From contig NZ_MASW01000006.1 of assembly GCF_003202285.1 (NCBI RefSeq), forward strand, positions 787,362 to 851,361: DNA of 64,000 bases, in the 5' to 3' direction. Source of the stretch: Prauserella muralis (GTDB lineage Bacteria; Actinomycetota; Actinomycetes; Mycobacteriales; Pseudonocardiaceae). The translations under genes and the position numbers were made by a program. Below, one piece after another: positions 8,382 through 16,712 of the stretch. The notes under the pieces were generated by a model. The model worked only from the letters and a program-made list of their open reading frames with translations, had not been told where the DNA came from and made no database searches. Each line of letters begins with the position of its first letter. Within the stretch, counting starts at the first letter, position 1.

Positions 8382-9531
8382 CGCCGTCCACTGTGTCCAG
8401 ACAGGAGTAGACGGCCTCGACGTAGGCGCTGGCGTTGGGCGCGCCGATGAGCCCGGGTGCCATGCCGTTCATCACGTAGGCGAAGGTCAGGCGCCGGTCG
8501 AGGTCGTTGACCACGATCGAGCCGCCGAATCCGCTCCACCAGCAGATCCGGCCCTGCGGGATCGCCGGGACCGTGCGCGGGCTCGGCAGCGCGTAGCCGA
8601 GTCCGAAGCGCAGGTGGGCGCCCAGCACCCGGTCCACGCCGTCCGACTGCACGGCGAAGACGCGTTCGATGGCCGACGGCGACAGGTAGCGCGTGCCGTC
8701 GAGGGTCCCGCCGTGGGAGACGATCGACTGCACGCGGGCCACCGAGCGGGCGTTGCCCTGCCCGTTCAGCGCGCCCAGCTCGGCTGCCAGGAACGTCCGG
8801 GTTCTCGTGTCGGCGGGCCGGATGACGGGGTTGGTCAGCGTGCGCACGGCGGCCCCGGCCGGGTCGAGTGCGGAGTAGTCGATGCCGGACGTCGCCGGAG
8901 GGACCAGCGCGGCGACCCGGGAGTCGACGCTCGCGGGCGCGCCGAGCCAGAAGTCCGCACCGGCGGGGCCGGTGAACTCCTCGCGCAGCAGGGTGCCCAG
9001 CGAGCGGCCGGTGACCCGGCGCGCGATCTCGCCGACCAGGTGGCCGTGGGTGACGGCCTGGTAGCCGGAGCCGTCGCCGGGTGTCCACCACGGCTCCTGG
9101 GCGGCGAGCAGTGCCGCCGCGGCTTCGGTGTCGCAGACGTCGTCCAGGCTGACGGTTCGCTCCCACCCGCAGACTCCGGAGGTGTGGCCCAGGACGTGCC
9201 GCACCAGCACGTCGCCCTTGCCCGCCGCGCCGAACTCGGGCCAGTACCGCGCGACGGGCGCGTCCGGGTCGAGCACGCCCCGGTCGACGAGCGCGAGCGC
9301 GACGAGCGCGGTCATCGTCTTGGTCAGCGAGTAGGTGTTGACCAGGGTGTCGCTGGTCCAGGCGGCGCCGGTGGCCGGGTCGGCGACGCCGCCCCACAGA
9401 TCCACCACCGGCTCGCCGTCCTCGATCACGCAGACGGAGGCGCCCACCTCGTCGCCGTCGCGCAGCCGCCGCTCCAGCAGGTCGCGCACAGGGGCGAACC
9501 GGGCGGCACACACACCGTGTGCGCCGCTCAC
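8371..9531 (-). CDS. Serine hydrolase, beta-lactamase/family VIII esterase-like
   Basis: 386 residues with the penicillin-binding/beta-lactamase class C fold. The nucleophile motif SxxK is Ser68-L-T-Lys71, in a YSLTKTMTALV context. A tyrosine motif region (GSGYQAVTHG) and a C-terminal strand with GGSIVV follow. No signal peptide is seen, so a cytoplasmic EstB-like esterase or amidase is more likely than a periplasmic beta-lactamase. GTG at 9531 overlaps the stop of the upstream monooxygenase (GTGA), so the two are co-translated. A monooxygenase that inserts oxygen to make an ester, followed by an esterase, is a common pairing. Confidence 0.83.
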   Translation of the reverse strand: MSGAHGVCAARFAPVRDLLERRLRDGDEVGASVCVIEDGEPVVDLWGGVADPATGAAWTSDTLVNTYSLTKTMTALVALALVDRGVLDPDAPVARYWPEFGAAGKGDVLVRHVLGHTSGVCGWERTVSLDDVCDTEAAAALLAAQEPWWTPGDGSGYQAVTHGHLVGEIARRVTGRSLGTLLREEFTGPAGADFWLGAPASVDSRVAALVPPATSGIDYSALDPAGAAVRTLTNPVIRPADTRTRTFLAAELGALNGQGNARSVARVQSIVSHGGTLDGTRYLSPSAIERVFAVQSDGVDRVLGAHLRFGLGYALPSPRTVPAIPQGRICWWSGFGGSIVVNDLDRRLTFAYVMNGMAPGLIGAPNASAYVEAVYSCLDTVDGATR

Positions 9532-10859
9532 CGGACGGGCGCCTTCGCCGCGGCGCGCTTGCGGCCCGCCTCGATCTCCCTGTGCAGGTCCCGGACGTAG
9601 CGGGCGAAGTCGACCTGAATGGTGTGCCGCGGCGCGTTGTAGTACTGGCCGAGGTGCTTGTCCTCGTCCCGGCGGATGGCCGCGTGCATCGCCTCCACAC
9701 TGGGCAGTGCGTAGCGGCCGGTCAGGTGCTCGGCGATGAGCTTGCTCTGCTGTTCGGCGAGGTTGACGATGGTCGGCGACGCCTGGGCGAGGCCCGCGAA
9801 GTACAGGTTGTCCACCCCGGGCTTGAGCATCCGTTTGAACAACGGGAACCGGTGCCGCTCGTCCGGCAGCAGCTCCGGGTCGTCGAAGAACGGGAAGGAG
9901 ATCCGGTAGCCGGTCGCGCACACGATCACGTCGGCCTCGATCCGGGTGCCGTCCACGCAGACGACGGCGTCGCCGTCGAGCCGGGCGATCTCGGGCACGC
10001 ACGTGAGATCGCCGGAGCCCGCCTTGACGAGGAAGTCCGCGCTCACCGAGGGATGTGCCGACAGTGGCTCGTGGTCGGGCTTCGGCAACCCGTAGTCCTC
10101 CATGTTGCCGAGGGTCTTCTTGATGGCCCTGCGGGCCAGCGCGAGCCCGATCTTCTTCGGCATCCAGGGCGGCATCATCATCTTGTCGGCGGGCTGGCCG
10201 CCGCGGTACTTCGAGAGCACCCAGACGCCGCGGCGCGCGGAGACCCAGACGTGCTCGGCGAGCGAGCGGTGCGACAACTCGGAGGCGATGTCGAGCCCGG
10301 AGTTGCCCATGCCCACGACGACGACGCGCTTGCCGCGCATGTCGACGGGGTCGAACGGGCTGCGGTAGGAGTGGCTGTGCAGCATCGTGCCGTCGAACGT
10401 GCCGGGATACTCGGGCCAGCGCGGGTTCCAGTGGTGTCCGTTGGCGACCACGAGCGCGTCGTAGGTGCGGCGCGCGCCACCCGAGAGGGTGACCCGCCAC
10501 GTGCCGTCGGCCTCGCGCGCGGCGTGTTCGACGGCGGTGTTGAAGGTGATCGAGCCCCGCAGTCCGAAGTGGTCCACGTAGTCGCGGAAGTAGCGGTGGA
10601 TCAGCGAGTGGTGGGGAAAGTGCGGCCAGTCCTCCCCCGCCGGGTAGTCCTCGAACTGCAGCCGGGTGGTCGACGTGTCGATGTGCAGTGACTCGTAGCA
10701 GGCCGAGCGCCCGTTCGAGTTGCCGAAGTACCAGTTGCCGCCGACGTCGTCGGATTCCTCGAAACAGTCGTAGGGAATGCCGTGGTCCTTCAGCCGCTTC
10801 GCCGTGGTGAAGCCGGAGCAGCCGGCGCCGATGATGCAGACGGACGGAAGTGAACTCAC
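9528..10859 (-). CDS. Flavin-containing monooxygenase (class B, FMO/BVMO type)
   Basis: 443 residues. The FAD Rossmann motif is IIGAGCSGF at the N-terminus. The FMO fingerprint FxGxxxHxxxY appears as FDGTMLHSHSY, the NADPH Rossmann motif is VVGMGNSGLD, and the late ATGY motif is CATGYR. GTG at 10859 lies 5 bp after GAGGAGG. Such enzymes use NADPH and O2 to oxygenate ketones, sulfur or nitrogen centres. The coupled esterase suggests Baeyer-Villiger type breakdown of a ketone; the Y rather than W/P ending of the fingerprint is more FMO-like, so the reaction type is open. The divergent TetR probably controls it. Confidence 0.87.
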   Translation of the reverse strand: MSSLPSVCIIGAGCSGFTTAKRLKDHGIPYDCFEESDDVGGNWYFGNSNGRSACYESLHIDTSTTRLQFEDYPAGEDWPHFPHHSLIHRYFRDYVDHFGLRGSITFNTAVEHAAREADGTWRVTLSGGARRTYDALVVANGHHWNPRWPEYPGTFDGTMLHSHSYRSPFDPVDMRGKRVVVVGMGNSGLDIASELSHRSLAEHVWVSARRGVWVLSKYRGGQPADKMMMPPWMPKKIGLALARRAIKKTLGNMEDYGLPKPDHEPLSAHPSVSADFLVKAGSGDLTCVPEIARLDGDAVVCVDGTRIEADVIVCATGYRISFPFFDDPELLPDERHRFPLFKRMLKPGVDNLYFAGLAQASPTIVNLAEQQSKLIAEHLTGRYALPSVEAMHAAIRRDEDKHLGQYYNAPRHTIQVDFARYVRDLHREIEAGRKRAAAKAPVR

Positions 10860-10889
10860 GAACGCCTCCTCGCATGCCGTGACGTGGGT

Positions 10890-10923
10890 CACTGTCGCAT
10901 ATTCACCGACACACTGTCTAGTG
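10890..10923. promoter_or_regulatory. Direct and inverted repeats between FMO and TetR genes
   Basis: CACTGTC occurs twice in direct orientation (10890-10896 and 10912-10918), 22 bp apart, i.e. about two helical turns. The second copy is part of the inverted repeat CACT-GTCT-AGTG (10912-10923). The position between divergent starts fits a TetR operator. Confidence 0.4.
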
Positions 10924-11001
10924 AGTGAGTCGTACGTCGACGAGTGGGGCGGAGAGGTACGATCCGGGACGCGGACGGCCGAGCCCGAGCGGAGGTACGG
11001 G

Positions 11002-11655
11002 GTGAACGAGCGCGCGGGCAGCACGGGGACCACCCGGCGGCCCACCCTGCGGGACCACCAGAAGCAGCAGACCCGCCGCAGCCTGCTCGAATGCGCCAAG
11101 ACCCTGTTCGTCGAGCGCGGCTACGCGGCGGTCACGATCGACGACATCGTCTCGGCGGTCGGCTGCGGCCGCGCCACCTTCTACCTGCACTTCTCCGGCA
11201 AGCCGGACATCCTGCAGCGGATCGGCGCGGAGACGATGGAACAGCGCGCCGTGACGGTGTACGCGGACCTCGACGCGGTGCTGGAGTCGGGTTCCCGCGC
11301 CGAGTTCGCCCGCTGGATGCGGCGCGCCGTGGCGTGGTTCGAGGACAACCAGGCGATCCTGCCCGCGTGGGACGAGGCGGTGGCGCTCGAACCGGAGTTC
11401 AGGCAGATCGCCAAGCGGGCGGTGTCGGAACTGCCCGCGGCGATGCCCCGTTACCTGGCGCGCTGGGGCCCCGATCGCCAGGACGAGGCGCGCCTGCGGA
11501 TCGAGCTGCTGGTCAGCCAGCTGGAGCGGTTCTTCACCCGCTGGGCTGTGCAGGGCACCATCGACTCGTCAGCCGACGACGCGGCCGAGGTGCTCAGCGA
11601 CATCTGGTTCCCGGCCCTGCTGCCGCCTGAGCACCGACCGGCACCGGAGCGTTGA
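11002..11655 (+). CDS. TetR/AcrR family transcriptional regulator
   Basis: 217 residues. The N-terminal TetR HTH is clear (AKTLFVERGYAAVTIDDIV then GCGRATFYLHFSGKPDIL, about residues 27-65), followed by an all-helical ligand domain of no recognisable subfamily. GTG at 11002 follows GGAGG at 10991-10995; the frame upstream is open but unsupported. It is divergent from the FMO/esterase pair, so it most likely represses them and responds to their substrate. Confidence 0.88.
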   Translation: MNERAGSTGTTRRPTLRDHQKQQTRRSLLECAKTLFVERGYAAVTIDDIVSAVGCGRATFYLHFSGKPDILQRIGAETMEQRAVTVYADLDAVLESGSRAEFARWMRRAVAWFEDNQAILPAWDEAVALEPEFRQIAKRAVSELPAAMPRYLARWGPDRQDEARLRIELLVSQLERFFTRWAVQGTIDSSADDAAEVLSDIWFPALLPPEHRPAPER

Positions 11656-11692
11656 CCGGGGTTTTCGCACCTCGACGTCTAGGGTGGTGCCC

Positions 11693-11965
11693 ATGGGTTT
11701 CCTGGGCTGGATCATGCTGGGCCTGCTCGCGGGCGCCATCGCGAAGATGCTCATGCCCGGCCGTGATCCGGGCGGCTGCATCCTGACGATCCTGCTGGGC
11801 GTGGGCGGCGCGCTGCTCGGCGGCTGGATCGGCAGGACACTGTTCGATGTGGACCTCGGCCGCTTCTTCGAAGCCCGCACCTGGGGCCTTGCCATCCTCG
11901 GCTCCATGATCATCCTGGCGATCTATCGGGTGGTCATCGGGTCACCGGGCCGACGGGACCGCTGA
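11693..11965 (+). CDS. GlsB/YeaQ/YmgE family small membrane protein
   Basis: 90 residues, three predicted membrane helices (GWIMLGLLAGAIAKMLMPG, ILTILLGVGGALLGGWIGR, LAILGSMIILAIYRVV). This matches the transglycosylase-associated/GlsB family, whose members are often stress induced; biochemical function is unknown. ATG at 11693 is chosen over GTG at 11684 because the family starts MGFLGWI. It faces the RidA gene across a 101-bp gap in which no further gene is seen. Confidence 0.85.
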   Translation: MGFLGWIMLGLLAGAIAKMLMPGRDPGGCILTILLGVGGALLGGWIGRTLFDVDLGRFFEARTWGLAILGSMIILAIYRVVIGSPGRRDR

Positions 11966-12066
11966 GCGCGACGCCGCCGTCACGGCGCGCTGGGCACCCT
12001 TGCGAGGACCGAGCCGGCTGTCGTCGCGTCGCACCGGGGGCGGCTCCGGGTGCTGTTGAGACCGCC

Positions 12067-12495
12067 TCACCGGTATCGCCGGGCGATGGCAGTGACTTCG
12101 ACCTCGGCCGGCTGCCCACCCGGCAGGTTGGCCACGCCGATGGCTGTGCGCGGGCCAAGCGCGGCTGCGCCCCAGCGTTGCCGCAGATAGGCCGAGGCGG
12201 CGTCGGCCATTGCTGAGTGTTCGGTGAAGCCGGGAGCACAAACCAGGTAGACCGTCAGGCGCAGACACTGGGAGACGGTCTCTCCCGGCCTGAGGAGGCC
12301 GGCGACGGCATCGGCGGCGTTCTCGGCGGCGACCCGCACCGCGCGCAGGCCGTCTTCCTTGGTCAGCTCCGCGCCGATGGTGCCGACTAGCTGAGCGACT
12401 CCCCGCACACGGGAAGTCATGCCCGCCGTGGTGATCAGCTGGCCGTGTCGTGCGCCGGGGACGTACTCGCCTTGAGGTGGTGGAGCGAGGGTCAC
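12067..12495 (-). CDS. RidA/YjgF/YER057c family enamine-imine deaminase
   Basis: 142 residues, the usual RidA length, with the C-terminal family block GPRTAIGVANLPGGQPAEVEV that contains the substrate-binding arginine. RidA proteins hydrolyse reactive enamine or imine intermediates released by PLP enzymes. That fits its place as the last gene of an operon, its GTG overlapping the stop of an aminotransferase (GTGA). It likely protects against, or completes, the aminotransferase reaction. Confidence 0.87.
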   Translation of the reverse strand: MTLAPPPQGEYVPGARHGQLITTAGMTSRVRGVAQLVGTIGAELTKEDGLRAVRVAAENAADAVAGLLRPGETVSQCLRLTVYLVCAPGFTEHSAMADAASAYLRQRWGAAALGPRTAIGVANLPGGQPAEVEVTAIARRYR

Positions 12496-13673
12496 CGCGT
12501 GCGCTCCTCGATGCGTTGAACGATGCTCTCGACCGCAGCGACGGCACGATGACGGTCTTGGGAGAAGTTCAGCCGAATACTTGCTGCGTGATGGGGACTG
12601 AATTCGGCCCCCGGTGTGACAACGATGCTGTCTTCGAGGCGGAGTGACTCGCAGAACGCCCCGGCAGGAATGCCCATTTCCGGCAACTTCGGAAACAGGT
12701 AGCTGCCTCCCTCCGTCGGTCGAACGGCAACGCCGTCGACGGACCGGAAGAGCGAAACGAGATCGTTCCTGAGGTCCTGGTGCTCCTCGACACGTTGCTC
12801 GAGCCAGCCCTCCGGCTCGTTGAACCAGGTCGTCAGGACAGCCTGGTTGTAGCCGGCGGTTCGCAGCGAGTGGATCGCCAGGATCTGCTCCATCCTGTCG
12901 AGGATCGGTGCCGGTCCCATCGCGACGCCGGTGCGGAATCCGCTGAGCGACTCCGTCTTCGATGGACCCATGAGCGTCAGGCAGTTCGCCGGATCGATGC
13001 CGCTTGCGCGCAGATGCGTGAAGGACTGTCCTGGGTAGATGAGCCGCGAGTAGAGCTGGTCGACAACGACGAACATCCCATGCATTTGCGCGATGGAGAC
13101 GATCGCTCGAATCTGGTCCTGGGTGTAGACCACGCCAGTGGGGTTGTTCGGGTTCGAGAACACGAGCAGTTTGGTGCCCGATCGGGCAGCGTCCTCGATC
13201 CGTTCCACGTCCACGGTGGCCGGCGCAGACACATCCTCGTAATCGAGCGCCACCGGCACGATCCGTCCCCCAAGGAAGGCAATGATCTTGCGGTTGGCGA
13301 AGTAGTCCGGTTCAACGATCGCGACCTTGTCGCCCGGCTCGACGATCGCGGAGAGCGCGAGGAACAGTCCACCCTGCGTGCCCGGCGTGATCATGAGACC
13401 GTTCGCCGGGTCGACCGGAGCACCGGTGAATCCGGCGAGCTTGTCGGCGACCTCGTTCAGCAGGTCGCCGTGTCCTCGATACGGGGAATAAGCTCGCCCG
13501 GAACCGGCGAGGTACGCCTCGTTGACGGCTTCGATGGCCCCTGAAGCGGGCGGAAAGGCATCAACGTCGCCATGTGAGAAATCCATCACCCTCTCGCCTG
13601 TTTTCTGGACTGGGGCCTGCTGGCCGGGCGCATTGTCGATCCCTAGCGCAGCGAACCGATCATTGACTGTCAC
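12492..13673 (-). CDS. Class I/II PLP-dependent aminotransferase
   Basis: 393 residues of fold type I. Visible motifs are SPYRGHGDLLNEVA, FSNPNNPTGVVYT (the NPNNPTG loop), VDQLYSRLIY and the PLP lysine segment GPSKTESLSGFRTG, ending in IRLNFS for the carboxylate arginine. GTG at 13673 gives the expected length. It sits between a HAD hydrolase and RidA in an operon headed by an MFS carrier, so it probably transaminates an imported amino acid or amino-acid analogue. The donor and acceptor cannot be read from sequence. Confidence 0.88.
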   Translation of the reverse strand: MTVNDRFAALGIDNAPGQQAPVQKTGERVMDFSHGDVDAFPPASGAIEAVNEAYLAGSGRAYSPYRGHGDLLNEVADKLAGFTGAPVDPANGLMITPGTQGGLFLALSAIVEPGDKVAIVEPDYFANRKIIAFLGGRIVPVALDYEDVSAPATVDVERIEDAARSGTKLLVFSNPNNPTGVVYTQDQIRAIVSIAQMHGMFVVVDQLYSRLIYPGQSFTHLRASGIDPANCLTLMGPSKTESLSGFRTGVAMGPAPILDRMEQILAIHSLRTAGYNQAVLTTWFNEPEGWLEQRVEEHQDLRNDLVSLFRSVDGVAVRPTEGGSYLFPKLPEMGIPAGAFCESLRLEDSIVVTPGAEFSPHHAASIRLNFSQDRHRAVAAVESIVQRIEERTR

Positions 13674-13737
13674 GTGGGAGTCCTTGGTTCTCGTTGTGAA
13701 TGCTCGTCCGGTGTGGTCAAACCCTGCTCTGACTGGC

Positions 13738-14430
13738 TCAGCCAGCTACGCCGAGCAGTTGCGGAACGCCGCGCAGATCGGGCACCACCGCATGAGGCTC
13801 GGGCACTCCCGGATTCAAGGTCTGCGCGTTCCGGTTGACCCAGATGGTCCGCATGCCCATCGGGACGCTGCGAGGCAGGTCGACGTATTGGGACTGGGCG
13901 ATGTGCACGGTGTTGCGTGCCGCGACACCAGCTCGCGCCAGGATGAGCTCGAACAACGCGGGAGCCGGCTTGTAGGCATGCGTGGTCTCGGCCGTGATGA
14001 CCAACTCGAAGACGTTGTCCATGCGCTTCACGGCGTGACTGATGATGTCGTCCTGACTGTTGCTGATGGTGCCGAGCCGGAAATGTGGCGCGACCCTGTG
14101 GAGAAATTCCAGCGTGTCCGGAAATGGATCGGCCTCGGCCATGGCATCCCCGAAATCGTCCCCATCGTCCGGAGCCACCTCTGCGGAGTGCGAGCGCAAC
14201 GCGTCCTGCAGGCTGTCCTTCAAGAGCTGCCGATAGAGCTTGAAGGGCCCGGCGAGCATCGGAAGAGCGTGCTGGTAATACCAGGTCTCGTAGAAATCGG
14301 CGGGCGAGACCGGAATCTCCTTGGCCGCGACGAGGTCGGCCACATAGTTTCGCAGCGCGGTGTCCCAGTCGATCAGTGTGCCGTAGGTGTCGAAGGTCAA
14401 CAGCTCAGGCGTGGGGTCGGTGAATGTCAT
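13738..14430 (-). CDS. HAD hydrolase, haloacid dehalogenase type II-like
   Basis: 230 residues. HAD motif I is LTFDTYGTLIDWD (nucleophile Asp14). Motif II is TISNSQ, motif III lysine is in AYKPAPALFE, and the acidic motif region is IAQSQYVDLP. The FDxYGTL form and length match type II haloacid dehalogenases, which cleave L-2-haloacids, but many relatives act on other substrates. The start is ATG at 14430 behind GGGAGAG; a longer frame exists but lacks a ribosome site. Second gene of the MFS/HAD/aminotransferase/RidA operon. Confidence 0.83.
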   Translation of the reverse strand: MTFTDPTPELLTFDTYGTLIDWDTALRNYVADLVAAKEIPVSPADFYETWYYQHALPMLAGPFKLYRQLLKDSLQDALRSHSAEVAPDDGDDFGDAMAEADPFPDTLEFLHRVAPHFRLGTISNSQDDIISHAVKRMDNVFELVITAETTHAYKPAPALFELILARAGVAARNTVHIAQSQYVDLPRSVPMGMRTIWVNRNAQTLNPGVPEPHAVVPDLRGVPQLLGVAG

Positions 14431-14483
14431 CGATCTACTCTCCCTCGAGAAGTTGAATGAGCGGGTGCGATCAGACGCCGCGG

Positions 14484-15815
14484 TCACGCCAAGTCGCCTG
14501 AATTGGCCTTGGGCTTGCCGGCGGTCTTTTCCTCAGCCGCGGTGAAAGACAGGCTCCTGCGGGACGTTTCGGGTAGCAGAACAACCGAGACGAGGCTGAT
14601 GGCCGCCAGTCCGGCCAGCCACGCCGGAGCCGGCCAGGACTGGCCGACCTCAGCAACCATCGCTGTCACGATCAGTGGGGTGGTACCGCCGACGAGCGCG
14701 GCCGATACCTGCTGGCCAATTGAAGCACCGGTGTAGCGCACCTCGGGCCGGAAGATTTCCGCGGTAAGGGAGCCCATGAGTCCGTAAAGGGAACCATTGG
14801 CCAACCCGCCGATGCCGAGCGCCATCCAGATGAGCAGCTCCTCACGGGTGGCGACGAGCGCGAACAAGGGGAACGCGTAGGCGATGGTGAATGCCGCCAC
14901 CGTGATGAACACCGGCCGACGTCCCAGGCGATCGGACACGGTGGAGGCGAGGAAGGTCCCGATGATCGCACACGAGGCGAACACCATGCCGCTGATCGTC
15001 ATGGTGGTCTTGGCGACCCCGAGATCGTTCGTCCCGTGCGCCACCATGTACGTGGCGTAGACGTAGTAACCGCCGCTGGTCACAGCAAAGGAACCGATGC
15101 TGAGCAAGACAGTCTTCGGCTGTGTCCTCAACAGCGTGGCAAGCGGCATCGAGGGCGTGACATTCGCCTTCTTCTGCTCCTCGAAGACCGGTGTCTCGGG
15201 GATGGTCGCCCGAATGACCAGGCCGACGACCACGAGCGCGGCGCTGAGCAGGAACGGGATGCGCCATCCCCAGGTACCGAACTGGTCTCCCGTCAGAGTA
15301 GTGGTCAGGGTGAAAACGGAGGTGGCCAGCAACAGGCCGGCCGGCGAACCAACCTGAGGCAGACTGCCGTAGAAGCCGCGCTTGCCGTCAGGCGCATGCT
15401 CCACGCTGAGCAGGACAGCGCCACCCCACTCTCCGCCGAGACCGACGCCTCCCAACAGGCGCATGACGATCAGCAGGATCGGCGCGACGACTCCGATGGA
15501 TGCATACGAGGGAATGAGGCCGACAGCGAAGGTCGTGATCCCCATGAGCAGAAGCGTCGTCAGCAGGACATTGCGGCGGCCGATCCGATCGCCGAAATGC
15601 CCGAAGATCAGCCCACCGACAGGACGTGCGACAAAACCCAGCGCGAAGACGCCGAAGGAGGCCAGCGTACCCGCGACCGAGCTCGCCTCGGGGAAGAAGA
15701 CGTCATTGAAGACGACTGCCGCGCTGAGGCCGTAGATCTGGAAGTCGTACCACTCGATCGTGGTGCCGATGAGGCTGGCTAGGCCCGCTCGCCTTTGATG
15801 CGGGTTACTGTTCAT
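14484..15815 (-). CDS. MFS transporter, metabolite:H+ symporter (MHS) family
   Basis: 443 residues, 12 membrane segments. MHS signatures are clear: TTIEWYDFQIYG in TM1, FGHFGDRIGRRNVLL in the TM2-3 loop and GVGLGGEWGGAVLLSVEHAP in TM5. Relatives include KgtP, ShiA and ProP, importers of organic acids or zwitterions. The ATG at 15815 overlaps the operator TTGTTAACAA by one base. It is the first gene of an operon with HAD, aminotransferase and RidA, and likely brings in their substrate. Confidence 0.9.
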   Translation of the reverse strand: MNSNPHQRRAGLASLIGTTIEWYDFQIYGLSAAVVFNDVFFPEASSVAGTLASFGVFALGFVARPVGGLIFGHFGDRIGRRNVLLTTLLLMGITTFAVGLIPSYASIGVVAPILLIVMRLLGGVGLGGEWGGAVLLSVEHAPDGKRGFYGSLPQVGSPAGLLLATSVFTLTTTLTGDQFGTWGWRIPFLLSAALVVVGLVIRATIPETPVFEEQKKANVTPSMPLATLLRTQPKTVLLSIGSFAVTSGGYYVYATYMVAHGTNDLGVAKTTMTISGMVFASCAIIGTFLASTVSDRLGRRPVFITVAAFTIAYAFPLFALVATREELLIWMALGIGGLANGSLYGLMGSLTAEIFRPEVRYTGASIGQQVSAALVGGTTPLIVTAMVAEVGQSWPAPAWLAGLAAISLVSVVLLPETSRRSLSFTAAEEKTAGKPKANSGDLA

Positions 15816-15824
15816 TGTTAACAA
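15815..15824. promoter_or_regulatory. GntR operator copy 1, TTGTTAACAA
   Basis: A perfect 10-bp palindrome at the start of the MFS gene. Read on the minus strand, the surrounding GTTGTTAACAATGAAC is identical over 16 bases to the copy before the GntR gene at 16577. Binding here would block transcription or translation of the four-gene operon. TTGT-n-ACAA type half-sites are usual for FadR-type regulators. Confidence 0.7.
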
Positions 15825-15901
15825 CCTAATCTGTGCAGAGGATTCAGGTCGAGCTCGAAGAAGCCGCGGTGGAGACGGTCAGCGCACCACAGGGCCGCAG
15901 G

Positions 15902-16555
15902 TCATCGGTCGTACCGCTCGAGAAGTCGCTCGTAGGAACCCTTGATGTGCTCGGTCACGGCCGAGACAAGGCTTTCCTCGTCGCGCTCCCGCAGTAGCCG
16001 CGCCAGGTGGTCATGCTCGTCGACAATGACCTCCTTGGTCGTCACGGCCACCGTGTTGCGGGAGTAGAGGAGCAGGGAGACCTGCGAACGAATGGCGCGC
16101 CATGAGGCGTGGAGCCGTCGATGATGGGCAGCTTGATAGAACGCATCGTGAAACTGGAGATCCGCATCGGCGATCGCCCTTCGGTCACCGCTGGCCAGTG
16201 CATCACGGATCACCGTCATGGCAGCGGACAAGGCTTCATGATCCGCCGCCTTGGACCGGTGTACGGCTCGCCGTGCAGCGAGGGTTTCCAGGGCGAGCCG
16301 AAGGGTGTAAATCTCCTCGACGTCCTCCCTGGACATCAGCGGCACGCTCGCCCCCTTATGGGGTTCGATCGTGACGATTCCTTCGTGAGCGAGCTGGGCG
16401 AGGGCCACACGTACCGGCCCCCTGCTGACCTCGAGCTGATCGGCCAGCGCCACCTCACTCAGCCGCTCACCCGGCGCGAACTGCCCACCGAGGATGGCGT
16501 CGCGTAGCACCGCCAGGACATCGTCCTGAAGCCGCATGCGACTCGCGGTCCGCAT
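15902..16555 (-). CDS. GntR family regulator, FCD subfamily
   Basis: 217 residues. The HTH signature is FAPGERLSEVALADQLEVSRGPVRVALAQL split over residues 27-56, and the C-terminal FCD domain carries DADLQFHDAFYQAA and DEHDHLARLL. It lies 86 bp upstream of the MFS/HAD/aminotransferase/RidA operon on the same strand. The same palindrome stands before this gene and before the MFS gene, so autoregulation plus control of the operon is strongly suggested. Confidence 0.9.
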   Translation of the reverse strand: MRTASRMRLQDDVLAVLRDAILGGQFAPGERLSEVALADQLEVSRGPVRVALAQLAHEGIVTIEPHKGASVPLMSREDVEEIYTLRLALETLAARRAVHRSKAADHEALSAAMTVIRDALASGDRRAIADADLQFHDAFYQAAHHRRLHASWRAIRSQVSLLLYSRNTVAVTTKEVIVDEHDHLARLLRERDEESLVSAVTEHIKGSYERLLERYDR

Positions 16556-16576
16556 AGGTCGACCACCCGCCCTTCG

Positions 16577-16586
16577 TTGTTAACAA
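16577..16586. promoter_or_regulatory. GntR operator copy 2, TTGTTAACAA
   Basis: Perfect palindrome 22 bp before the GntR start at 16555, repeating the site at 15815-15824 together with flanking bases GTTGTTAACAATGAAC. The position fits autorepression. The rest of 16556-16712 shows no gene. Confidence 0.7.
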
Positions 16587-16712
16587 TGAACTGTAGCCAG
16601 GCTCCAGTTCGCCGTCAACAACGACGCCGGTTGGTCGTTGCGCCTCGGGGCGGCGGCTCATCACCGCGCTCGCCCGCGCGGCGGCGATCGATTCCTCGAT
16701 CGCGTCGGATGC

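Noticed and set aside
8371..9531. Antibiotic-resistance beta-lactamase.
   Set aside because: SxxK is present, but there is no signal peptide and the gene is coupled to a monooxygenase; an EstB-like esterase is more likely.
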